Shown: one piece after another, positions 55,054 through 64,000 of the stretch
How positions within the stretch are numbered: position 1 is the first letter of the stretch
Layout: every line of letters starts with the position of its first letter
Assembly: GCF_011386835.1 (NCBI RefSeq)
Contig: NC_088791.1
Location: forward strand, 12,648,998-12,712,997
Source: Chrysemys picta bellii
Lineage: Eukaryota; Chordata; Testudines; Emydidae
DNA length: 64,000 bases
Direction: 5' to 3'
Program-made: the position numbers and the translations under genes
The notes under the pieces: generated by a model
What the model was told of the DNA's origin: nothing
The model's input: the letters and a program-made list of their open reading frames with translations, nothing else
The model's database searches: none

Positions 55054-55360
55054 GTCAAGATTTCACCCCAGGTGTTCACTGGCTGATGGCTAATTTTATG
55101 ATGTGCTTACATTGGTGGATTTCAATTATCGATCTTTTTGCTTTATGCTCTTTTTTGGTGAAACAGTCACACCTATCTAACCTACGATGCATTTCATGTT
55201 CCTGTGGGCCTGGGTATGCAAACAAAATAAATAATAATGAACGACTACCATCTCAATGGTTTTAAAGTGCTCTGGGATCGTCAATTGATAGATGCCATAG
55301 AAATTAAAGGTACTTCAATAAAACTGCAGCCATCTAGGACTTCACTGTTAACACTATAGA

Positions 55361-56215
55361 TAGGGTTACCATATTTTGTGCCTCCAAATGGAAGACACTC
55401 CACGGGGCCCCGGCCCCGGCCCCAGCCCCGCCCATGCCCCCGCCCAACTCTGCCCCCTCCCCAAAGTCTCCGCCCCCTCCCCTGCTTCCCGCGAACATTT
55501 AATTCGCGGGAAGCCTGAAGCAGGTAAGGGGGGGTGTGGGGGGAGGAGGTGCTGCCCAGGCTGGCCCCTCCGGCGGCTCCAGCCTGGGTCGGCTCGGGCC
55601 CTGGGGTGCCGGCCCCGGCCGATCACCCCCGGCCCGCCCAGCACTACCGGCCCCCGGCGGCCCGGCCCCGCGACCCCCCGGCTTCCGGCCCCGCAGCCCA
55701 GCGCACCCCCCGGTTTCCGGCCCCGCAGCCCAGCGCACCCCCCGGTGGCCCGGCCCCGCGGCCCAGCGCACCCCCCGGCCCCGTGGCCCAGCGCACCCCC
55801 CGGCCCCGCGGCCCAGCGCACCCCCCGGCCCCGCGGCCCCGCGACCCCGGACCGGCCCCCCGGCCCCGCGACCCCGGACCGGCCCCCCGGCTCCCGGCCC
55901 CGCGGCCCAGCGCACCCCCCGGCGGGCCGGCCCCGCGGGCCCGGCCCGGCGCCCGGCCCGGCACTGCGCCCCTGGACCCCGGCCCGGCACCGCGCGCCCG
56001 GCCCGGCTCTCGGCCCGGCACCATGCCCCCGGCCCCGCGGCCCCGCGGCCCCGGCCCGGCCCCGCACCGGCCCCGGCCAAAGAGGCCCCGGCCGAGCCCT
56101 CCCTCCCTCCCGATTTTCCTGGACATGCCCGGCTTTTGGGGATTTCCCCCCGGACGGGGATTTGAGCCCCCAAAAGCCAGACATGTCCGGGAAAATCCGG
56201 ACGTATGGTAACCCT
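55361..56215. mobile_element. hAT-type element with expanded GC-rich minisatellite core
   Basis: The left end TAGGGTTACCATATTTTG and right end TATGGTAACCCT are inverted repeats. Flanks actataga (55353-55360 and 56216-56223) are an 8-bp target duplication if the last base is counted as flank. The right subterminal part 'gccagacatgtccgggaaaa' pairs with 'ggacatgcccggcttttggg' at about 56123. The middle is a CpG-rich tandem array. Frames of up to 318 codons on both strands are products of base composition. Confidence 0.88.
55670..56060. repeat. CpG-rich minisatellite, roughly 26-bp unit
   Basis: Repeated block 'cccgcggcccagcgcacccc' with variants, followed by 'ccccgcgaccccggaccggc' units. Extreme GC content in an AT-rich intron; possibly length-variable. 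Confidence 0.9.
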
Positions 56216-56425
56216 ACTATAGACCACGTGACTACGGGAAAAACCTCAGTGAAAAAAGAACCTGGATCTTTCATTCGGAAAGCCCAAATTCCCTACCAAC
56301 TTATCTGTAGGATAATTCCCTTTAACTCTTAGCTGTATAGAGTCTTAAGGCACACAGCTAAGCAGTTCTGATTCTATCCTGTATCTATTCCTATGTTCTA
56401 GCTAGTTATGTTACTTTATCAATGA

Positions 56426-57898
56426 AAGAACATAAGAACGGCCATACTGGGTCAGACCAAAGGTCCATCTAGCCCAGTATCCTGTCTTCCGACAGTGGCC
56501 AATGCCAGATGCCCCAAAGGGAACGAACAGAACAGGCAACCACTAAGTGATCCATCCCCTGCCACCCACTCCCAGCCTCTGGCAAACTGAGGTTAGGGAT
56601 ACCACCCGTGCCCATCTTGGTTAATAGCCATTGATGGACCTGTCCTCCATTCGGGGCCGTCCCTAGACATTGTGGTGCCCTACACAGCCCCAGGCCTATG
56701 CCGGGGAGGGGGAGGCTGTGCCAAAGGTCTGTGGGGGGCAGGAGCAGGCTTGGGAGACAGGGGAGAACTGCCCCCCCAGCACGAGCCGGCAGCGTGGCTG
56801 GGAGTCGGCAGAACGGAGCAGGTTGGGGCCGGGTTGCTATACTTCCCGCCACCCAGTGAGTGCAGGGCGCGCCCGATCCCTGCTACAGTCCCTCAGGATG
56901 TAGTTCAGGCGAAGGGATGGAGTGGGGGTGGGGCTAGGGTGGAGCAGGGGTGGGGGCTCTACGGTAGGGGTGGAGTGGGCGCAGGGCAGGAGCGGGAGCA
57001 GCTTTTCTGGCTGCCTCAGCTGGCCGGGGGATCGGGCTGGCCACTGGAGCAGCATACAGCTGCATAGGGCACCAGGAAATTTTGTAGTTTGCGTATAGGT
57101 AAGGATGGCCCTGCCTCCATGAATTTATCTAGTTCTTTTTTTAAAAAACACTGTTATAGTCTTGGCCTTCACAACATCCTCTGGCAAAGAGTTCCACAGG
57201 CTGACTGTGTGACCTGTGAAGAAATACTTCCTTTTGTTTGTTTTAAAACTGCTGCCTATTAATTTCATTTGGTGACCCCTAGTTCTTGTGTTATGAGAAG
57301 GAGTAAATAACACGTCCTTATTTACTTTCTCCACACCATCATGATTTTATAGACCTCAAGCATATCCCCCTTTAGTTGTCTCGTTTCTAAGCTGAAAAGA
57401 GACAGTCTTATTAATCTCTCCTTATATGGAAGCTGCACCATACCCCTAATCATTTTTGCTGCCCTTTTCTGAACCTTTTCCAATTCTAATATATCTTTTT
57501 TGAGATGGGGCGACCACATCTGCACTCAGTTTTCCAGAGGTGGGCATAACATGGGTTTGTATAGAGGCAATATGTTATTTTCGGTTTTATTATCTATCCC
57601 TTTCTTAATGATTCCCAACATCCTGTTTGCTTTTTTGACTGCTGCTGCACATTGAATGGATATTTTCGGAGAACTATCCACAATGACTCCAAGATCTCTT
57701 TCTTGAGTGGTAACAGCTAATTTAGACCCCATCATTTTATATGTAGAGTTGGGATTATGTTTTCCAATGTGCATTCCTTTGCATTTATCACCACTGAATT
57801 TCATCTGCCATTTTTTTGCCGAGTTTTGTGAGATCCCTTTGTAACTCTTCGCAGTCTGCTTTGGACTTAAAAGATCGGTCTTGGATTCCAATCTGGAA
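56426..57898 (-). mobile_element. CR1-type LINE 3' half, minus strand, split by a hAT MITE
   Basis: The terminal wording 'aacggccatactgggtcaga' and 'ccatctagcccagtatcctg' begins at the low end. After the nested element (56652-57113) it resumes at 57114 with 'cctccatgaatttatctagt'. The minus strand then gives [40 protein letters not shown] and ERDLGVIVDSSPKISIQC, the ORF2 C-terminus. Stops and a truncated 5' end show it is dead. Confidence 0.93.
56652..57113 (+). mobile_element. hAT MITE inserted in CR1
   Basis: Ends CGGGGCCGTCCC and GGATGGCCCTG are inverted; flanks cctccatt (56644-56651) and cctccatg (57114-57121) are an 8-bp duplication with one change. The rightmost 'cagctgcatagggcaccagg' identifies the family shared with 27500-28157. 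Here the left terminus has the expected orientation. Confidence 0.88.
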
Positions 57899-57910
57899 AT
57901 AGAAAACTGA

Positions 57911-58100
57911 GGGAAGGATGTGCCAGCATTTAGGGCACTAGTCTAGGACTTGAGAGGCCTTGCTTCAAGCCCCTGCTCTGTTACAGGCTTCTTGTGTGAG
58001 CTTGGGTAAGTCACTTAGCCTCAGTTCCACATCTGTAAAATCGGGATAATAGTACGTCACAAGGGTGTCATGAGGACAGCTACATTAAAGGTAGTGCGGC
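57911..58100 (+). mobile_element. tRNA-derived SINE
   Basis: 'agcatttagggcactagtct' head, 'cttcaagcccctgctctgtt' B-box region, 'gagcttgggtaagtcactta', 'cctcagttccacatctgtaa' and 'cgggataatagtacgtc' body; tail decayed. Confidence 0.8.
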
Positions 58101-59421
58101 ATTCAGATCCTGTGGTGATCGGAGCCGCGTAAGTACCTTAGTTAGACAGATAACCCAGTTCCTCATCTATAAAATGATCAGAATTTAAGTTTATGTGATG
58201 ATTGGTGTAATAGCCAGTGAGCACTCAGAAGCCAGATTGACTGGTGAGAAGAGACAGCACTTTGATTATCTCCATAAGCATTCAGCTGAAACGGACTGTT
58301 CAGGTTTCTGGAAATCACTAGTTCATGCTCAGAGAATGTAATACACATTACATGAAGGGGAGGTACTATGCTAATCTGCTACCTGTCCTTCGAAGAGCGG
58401 GGAAGGGAAGGTGATGTTTCTATTCATTGCATGGGTTTTCTGCGTGCATACTTAAGAACAATGGTTCTATACCAGGACTCCTTGCTACATCCCTCCCCTC
58501 GACTCTGATCCCATCTAGACAGGATCTTCCCCACCCCACCATCACCACGACCACCACCTCTCCGTTAACAATATGGGAAGGGCAGCATGATCATGAGCCC
58601 ATGACATCAGCTCATGTCACCAAGCTTGAAAAGAGATGCTTAGCAATTCAATAAAATTCACTGATTAGCTAGGACCATAGATGTGAACAATAACAACGTG
58701 GCCCGTGGTTGCTCACGACCTCAAAGTTATCATCCCTACCCGGCCCAGCAGGTTGCTTGGAACTTCACGACAGCAACAAGCAGAGAAAAAATACTTCTGT
58801 GGAGTCCAAGAGCTGCTCCAGATTGCAGTAAGCATTAGGTATATTCCCCTACCCAGTGTTCACCGCCTTGACTCTTCTCTACATCCCTCTCCTCTATCCC
58901 CCAGTCCCGTCTAGCCAGGATCTTTCTGGCCCTGCTACCCCGCAATCACCACCAACACCTGTGCTATGCTCAAATACATTTCTGCCTCCTATAACCCCCA
59001 GTAACGTGCACTTAACAAGCGGTGCTGCCTTCCCCCTTGCTTGTGGTTCTGAGAAAGCCTTTTAGCTTAAACAGGGGAAAAACTGAATTCCTCTCCCTGG
59101 AGCCCTCCTCAATATGAGCATGTGGGATTTCTCACAGGCTAAGGAAGGGAACAGAGTGGGAGCCGCTTGTTAAACGCTTGGCAGCTCATCATTGAAAGTG
59201 GTTTCTCAGATGTCTGCACCAGTGTTTCCTCAAACTGTGAGGCCTGTTTCTCCCTAAGGGAGACTGAGGCAAGGACAAGGAAAGTGAGCAAAACAACAAG
59301 ACTGTTTTTCCTTTCCTGACTGGAGTGTTGTCACAACGGACTCCACGAAAACCAGGGCCAGCGACTGCATGAGGAATGGAAATACTTACTGCTTTCGACA
59401 CGGGAAAGGATCCAGCGGGGA
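58101..59421. other. Intronic DNA with a diverged direct duplication
   Basis: Blocks at 58480-58560 and 58880-58960 share 'ctacatccctc', 'ccatctagacaggatctt' / 'ccgtctagccaggatctt' and 'caccac' runs, so about 80 bases were duplicated some 400 bases apart. No gene seen. Confidence 0.45.
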
Positions 59422-62040
59422 AGAATCATAGAAATGTAGGGCCGGAAGGGATCTCATCTACTCCATCCTCCCTCACGGAGGCTGCACAAATGAACCTACA
59501 CCATCCTTGATAAGTCTTTGTCCAACCTGTTCTTCAAACCTCCAATGATGGGGTGCTACAGCAACTCTTGGTGATCTATTCTAGTGCTTAACTACCTGCA
59601 GATTAAACCCATTATTTCTTGTCCTACCTTCAGCCAAACATGGAGAATAATGGAGCACCCCTTCCCCCCACTTTATAACAGCCCTTAGCCTATTTGAAGA
59701 CTTATCAGGTCCACCCTCATTCTTCTTTTCTCAAGACTAGCATGCCCAGTTTTTTCAACCTTTCCTTACAGATCAGGTTTTCTAAATCTTTTGTCATTTT
59801 TATTGCTCTTCTCTGGACTCTCTCCAATTGGCCACATCTTTCTTAACATGTGATGTCCTTAACTGGACACAATAATCCATCTGAGACTTCACCAGTGCCA
59901 AGCAGAGTAGAATAATTACTTCCAGTGTCTTACATATGGACACTCCTATTTATACACCCCAGAATGTTAGCCTTTTTCACAACTGCATCATAGTCTTGGC
60001 TCATATTCAATTTGGTATCTACTGTAACCCCAAGATCCTTTTCTGCAGTACTACTCACTAGCCAGTCATTCCCCATTTTGAAGCCGTGTATTTGATTTTT
60101 CCTTCCTACGTGCAGTACTTTGCACTTGTCTTTACTGAATTTCATCTGGTTGATTTCAGACCAATTCTCCAATTTGTCAAGGATGAATTGAATTTTAATC
60201 CTGTCCACCAAAATGCCTGCAACCAGCGTGGTATCATCCACAAATTTTATAAACTCTTATCTTTTATCCAAATTATTAATGAAAAACATTCAATAGTATC
60301 AGACCCAGGACCGACCCCTGTGGGACTTCACTTGGTGGGTCCTCCCAGTTTGACAGCAAACCGTTGATAACTACTTATTGGCCTTTCAACCAGTTGTGCA
60401 TCCATCTGATAGTAATTTCATCTAAACCACATTTCCCTAGTTTGCTTATGAAAATGTCATGGGGGACTGTGTCAAAAGCCTTACTGAAATCAAGATATAT
60501 CAGATCTACAGCTTCTGCCCCATCCAGTATGCCAGTAACCCTGTCAAAGAAGAAAATTAGGTTGGCGTGGCATGATTTGTTCTTGACAAATCCATGTTGA
60601 CTATTTCTTATCACCCAATTATGCTCTTCGTGCTTACAAATTGATTGTTTGATCATTTGCTCCATTATCTTTTCAGGAATTGAGGTTAGGCTGACTGGTC
60701 CATAATTCCCTGGGTCCTCCTTTCCACCCCCCTCCCTCCACCTGTTGAAAATGGGTATTAAGTTTGCCCTTGATGAGTCCTCTGGAACCTCACCCATCCC
60801 CCATGAGTTCTCAGAGATAATCACTAAAATTCAGAGATTGCTTCTGCTAGTTCCCTAAGTCCCTCGGGTAAATTTTGTCCGACTCGGTCAACCTGAATAC
60901 ATCTAACTTATCTAAATATTCTTTAACCTGTTCTTTCTAGCTTACACTCCTTCCCCCTTGTTGTTTTCATTAATTGTGTTACACATCTGGTCACAATCAA
61001 CCTTTTTAGTGAACACGGTAGCAAAACAGGCATTAAACACTTCCGTTTTCTTGGTGTCTTCCATTATTAGCTCATCTTCCCTGCTAAGTAGTGAACCTAC
61101 ACTTTCATGCCTCTTTCTCTTGCTCGTAATGTATTTGTAGAACCTCTTCTTACTGCCTTATGCCCCTTGCTAGGTGTATCTCATTTTGTGCCTTAGCCTT
61201 TCCTATTTTGTCCCTACATGCACGTGCTATTCTTTTATACTCATCTTTAACAATTTGTCCACGTTTCTACTTTTTGTAGGGCTCCTTTTTGATTTTCAGG
61301 TCATTAAAGAGCTCCTGATGGAGCCATATTGGTCTCCATTTCTCCCAGTAGTCCTCCTTCACAAAATAGCATCCGATGGTAAAGAAAGCCAAAGCCCTCC
61401 TGTTGACACCATCTGTGCAACCACACATTCTTCTCCAAGATGTATCCGTCCCTGCCTGGACTCTTACCTTCAGCTGGCACAATGGACAAGAACACATCCT
61501 GCAACCCCAACTCTTTAACCCTTGCTCCCAGAACTCACTGCTGATCCGCTTAGGGCCATACCTGGCAGTATCATTAGATGAGCAGCGTGGGGTAGTGGTC
61601 AGAGGGTCAGATGAGCCTCAGCAAGCTTTCCATGATGAATCGGATGCAGGCTCCAGGAAAGCAGCATGCCTCCTACAAGGTCAGGTCAGGTGGGCAGATA
61701 GATGCCTCCATCCCCGTCAGAAGTGAGTCCCCGACCACCACCACCCTACAACTTCTCCCCTTGGGTGCACTGGCCGTGAGTCTCCCAGCCTTGGGGGAAG
61801 GTGGCTCCTCTTCCCCAACCATTGGGATTTTCTCTTTTCTCCTGTTGCCAGCAGCACATACTGGGTCTTCACCTCAATGGACAGGGGACCTGGGAACATC
61901 CTGCTCACATAGGCTTCCCAAATCCAGCATTTCCCTGCACTTCTCATTCCGTGAATCCTTCCACCTGGGGATGCTGCTACATTCCCCTAACTCCCTACCC
62001 TAGGCATCGGGGGAGATCAAAGCTAAATGTGGATCCTTAG
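59422..62040 (-). mobile_element. CR1 LINE, longest copy, minus strand, with internal deletion
   Basis: In minus-strand order. Decayed ORF1 near 61740-61560 reads VVVGDSLLTGMEASIC, an SGNH-hydrolase (esterase) GDS box, then SDHYPTLLI and NDTAR. 61510-61330 reads LQDVFLSIVPAEGKSPGRDG and QEGFGFLYHRMLFCEGGLLG. At about 61330 ORF1 runs straight into LHQELFNDLKIKKEPYKK, the ORF2 region between endonuclease and reverse transcriptase. 60824-60375 gives PGNYGPVSLTSIPEKIMEQ and YLDFSKAFDTVPHD. 60241 onward gives VDDTTLVAGI, then STAEKDLGVTVDTKLNMSQ. The 3' end is 'gtagggccggaagggatctc'. Endonuclease is absent. Confidence 0.92.
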
Positions 62041-62653
62041 AAGATACAGGCACTGTCCCCAGGCACCCCCCCCACTCCCTGTGCCTACACTGCCCACAAG
62101 GGACTGATCTTTTCCTTCCTGCTTTCCCTGCATCTCCTCCTCCAACAGCCACATGGCTTTTCATTGACTCATGGTTCTACTAAGCCAGGACCCTTGAAGG
62201 CTTTAATCTGCCCATGTCCATTCCTTAGAGGAGGAACACAAGAGCAATGTTCGGGGAAAACCTTGTCTACTACTATCATCTAGAAAGTTAATCGGCTTGT
62301 CCTATATCGCAGGAGTGTTTCACATGAGGTGCAGCATCACTGTTCCTGTCCCACGGCTTTAAATAACGGTCACTATCACATGGAGACAGGCCCAATTCTC
62401 CTCTCACTCTGCTTTGGTAAATTACAACCAACGTTCTGGAGCTCCTGCAATTACACCAGTGTCTCCTCACTTACACCACTTTACAGCCAGGGCCCTCATG
62501 AAGCTGTGGTAACCTACTACCCCTGCTGTGAATGACTGGAGAATTCCGGCTTCAAGGCACTGCGCTACCCAGTGGAAAAGGTTTTCTCCTAAGATTTCTC
62601 ACCATGGCTATTGTGAGTATCGTGGTACTCTAGTGGTACCAATGGTTGCGGGG
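62041..62653. other. Intronic DNA, perhaps remains of the CR1 5' region
   Basis: 62041-62220 may still belong to the CR1 ORF1 or 5' UTR, but I cannot align it. 62396-62500 has scraps of the 'acttacaccac' palindromic family. Confidence 0.35.
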
Positions 62654-62765
62654 CATGTGTATTATTAGTTTATTATTTGTATTGTGTTCATGCCCAGAAG
62701 CCCCAGTTATGGATCATTGCTTCAAAAAGAGGATTCCTGCCCCAAAGAGCTTATAATCTAAGTAA
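62654..62765 (-). mobile_element. SINE tail element, minus strand
   Basis: 'tatttgtattgtgttcatgc', 'cccagttatggatcattgct' and 'ctgccccaaagagcttataa' are the complement of the tail at 48236-48368. Confidence 0.75.
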
Positions 62766-62889
62766 TTGTGTGGACCAGCTGCCACCATGGTGTGATCTAA
62801 CCCTGTTCCAAGCAGGTCTAGAGAACATAATGTTCAAAACATGAGGGGTTGCAGGTGCCTTGCCTAGGCTGGCACTGCTGCGGCTGTTA

Positions 62890-62912
62890 CCGCCGCCGCC
62901 GCCACCACCGCC
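62890..62912. repeat. (CCG/CCA)n trinucleotide tract
   Basis: Five CCG-type units followed by CCA-type units. No reading frame evidence that it is coding. Confidence 0.9.
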
Positions 62913-63412
62913 AGAGTGGAGCTGACCAATGGTGGCAGAAACTTTAGAAACAAAAAACACCAAAAGGGCCTAATCTTCATTCACATTTCTCTGGCAGTGC
63001 AAAGGGGCCTCCAAGCAGGTGTTAAATGAGCAGCTGCCAGGTGTAAAGGGACCTTTGTGTAAATGAGAATCAGGATCCATATGCAGACAAGGCCAAAGAG
63101 CTCAAGTTCCTAGAGTCCCCTGGGGACATCTGAAAAGGCATTGGCTCCCAAAGGTACAAGCGGACACACGATGTCAGGAAATTCAGCGTGTCTGCAGAAG
63201 ACCTCCTGGTTGTGATTTGCTCTTCAACAGGTGACCAAAAGGAGGTGGAATTTAGGAAAAGATCCATGTGCGGTGTCCAGTCCTTCACACTCAAGTGCCT
63301 GTGACTGACTGCAGTGAGATGGGAGCCAACGTGTTGCTGGAACTCTCTGGTAGAACTGGGAGGAGCCTTGTGAGAAAGGAGGACTGAGTACAAGCAAGGT
63401 CCAACTATATAC

Positions 63413-63436
63413 ATACACACACACACACACACACAC
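63413..63436. repeat. (AC)n microsatellite
   Basis: About 12 AC units; the overlapping minus frames of V and C codons are artefacts of this repeat. Confidence 0.95.
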
Positions 63437-63482
63437 GAAATACTGGGAGAGAGGACGTGGTCTCTGGAGTAAGAAGTGTTCA

Positions 63483-64000
63483 CAAGGAAATCATATTACT
63501 GTTTCTTTAAGGGCCCAGAGCCAAGAGCCTGCAGAGAGGGTGGGGGCAAGGTTTCCCTTCCCCACCCCAACCAATGGGGAATGAGCTGGGAGAAGGGGAC
63601 CAGTATAAATGCTGCCTCCTACCACATAGCAGGGCAGATACCAGGAGACATCAGCGGGGAAAGGCTGGCCTGCTGCAGACCCTGAAGCCTGATGGCTAAT
63701 TAGGAAAAGGGGCCCGCGAAGGGAGAAGCTGGCAAAAGCCTTGCAACTGGCTAACTCATAACCCAGTCCAAACAGGAGAACAGGGGAATCCTATTTAAAG
63801 AGACTATTTTGAAGGACAACCTCCAGCTCCAGGAAGGGAGCTGGGGGAGTCTCCTGAAACAGGACAAGAAGCTCAGAGGGCCCAGAAAAGGGCAGAAGAT
63901 CCTTCAAGTGCTTAATTTTGTTTGTAGTTCTGAGCTCTGCTGAAGGGCCAGGGAGAAGCCCTGAGACCTGCTACTCCGGAGAGAGGAGTGTGATGTTTTG
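63483..64000 (+). mobile_element. LTR-like repeat with promoter-type signals, runs off the window
   Basis: CCAAT-like 'aaccaatggggaatgagctg' at about 63569 is followed 35 bases later by 'gaccagtataaatgctgcct', a TATA-box-like block, then purine-rich sequence ('gggagctgggggagtctcct', 'gggcagaagatccttcaag') as in an LTR U3-R or leader. No frame with a domain is present. The left border is approximate and the right one is outside. Confidence 0.5.

Larger units (their letters stand above)
1..64000 (-). other. SFMBT2: SFMBT2 transcription unit, internal part (introns and three coding exons)
   Basis: Three minus-strand exons with matching phases identify the whole window as the inside of SFMBT2. 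Transcription runs from high to low coordinates. The visible introns are 50364-46533 (3,832 bases) and 46291-2977 (43,315 bases), plus partial introns above 50459 and below 2888. I looked for the N-terminal start-codon exon upstream and the next MBT exon downstream and saw neither, so both are probably outside. That the gene occupies the flanks to both window ends is an inference. Confidence 0.85.

Noticed and set aside
55366..56332. Overlapping open frames of 302 and 318 codons on opposite strands, proline/glycine/arginine-rich
   Set aside because: They lie inside a GC-rich minisatellite bounded by hAT-type inverted repeats and a target duplication. All frames are open because stop codons are rare at this composition; no domain is seen.
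63224..63483. Minus frames rich in C, V and Y codons near the AC repeat
   Set aside because: Produced by translation of an (AC)n microsatellite.
1..64000. Search for CRISPR arrays, bacterial-type promoters, phage or defence islands
   Set aside because: The DNA is vertebrate intronic sequence; repeats found are transposons, palindromes and microsatellites, not spaced direct repeats with cas-like genes.
50460..64000. Search for the SFMBT2 start-codon exon upstream
   Set aside because: No minus-strand segment with the expected short N-terminal wording and a donor in the right phase was seen; a very short exon could still have been missed.

Overview
This window reads as vertebrate nuclear DNA, most probably from a turtle. 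It is intronic sequence of one large gene with a dense load of transposable elements. The turtle inference rests on many CR1 LINE copies, tRNA-derived SINEs of which two end in a CR1-like tail (the arrangement known for tortoise PolIII/SINEs), and several short hAT, mariner and 'tatgtctaca' inverted-repeat families that I associate with turtle genomes. There are no bacterial-type operons, rRNA genes or CRISPR arrays.

The only host coding sequence I can support is three exons of SFMBT2 (Scm-like with four MBT domains 2), a Polycomb-related chromatin protein. They lie on the minus strand at 50459-50365, 46532-46292 and 2976-2888. Their reading phases join perfectly (two-base remainder, phase 0, split codon G|CA). 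They encode the acidic N-terminal segment, the core of the first MBT repeat, and the segment after it. Introns of about 3.8 kb and 43.3 kb separate them. The upstream start-codon exon and the downstream exon for the second MBT repeat were not found and probably lie outside the window.

Layout: 1-5.9 kb holds the most 3' exon and several inverted-repeat elements, one with a CR1 inserted in it. 7.5-24 kb is a mixture of SINEs, CR1 tails, hAT elements and a LINE C-terminal fragment. 25.5-29.5 kb holds a hAT element followed by a large fold-back hAT transposon; the fold-back carries two opposed copies of its transposase C-terminus and two nested younger elements. 30.6-36.3 kb holds a Penelope-like inverted dimer, SINEs, a hAT element with a perfect target duplication and an LTR-like insertion. 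37.4-42.3 kb is comparatively repeat-poor and contains the best candidates for conserved non-coding DNA. 44.8-45.1 kb is a near-perfect palindrome. 46-50.5 kb holds two exons, a hAT element and an old L2-like LINE. 52-62 kb is dominated by CR1 copies in both orientations and a GC-rich minisatellite inside a hAT-type element. The window ends in an LTR-like repeat.

Nearly all open frames of 60-320 codons are chance frames in intron or repeat DNA, including the roughly 300-codon frames at 55.4-56.3 kb. I see no convincing new biochemical system. The most unusual observations are the fold-back hAT with nested insertions, a precisely flipped 23-bp transposon end, two inverted-dimer elements with hammerhead-like cores, and a CR1 deletion joining its ORF1 esterase to the region just before the reverse transcriptase.
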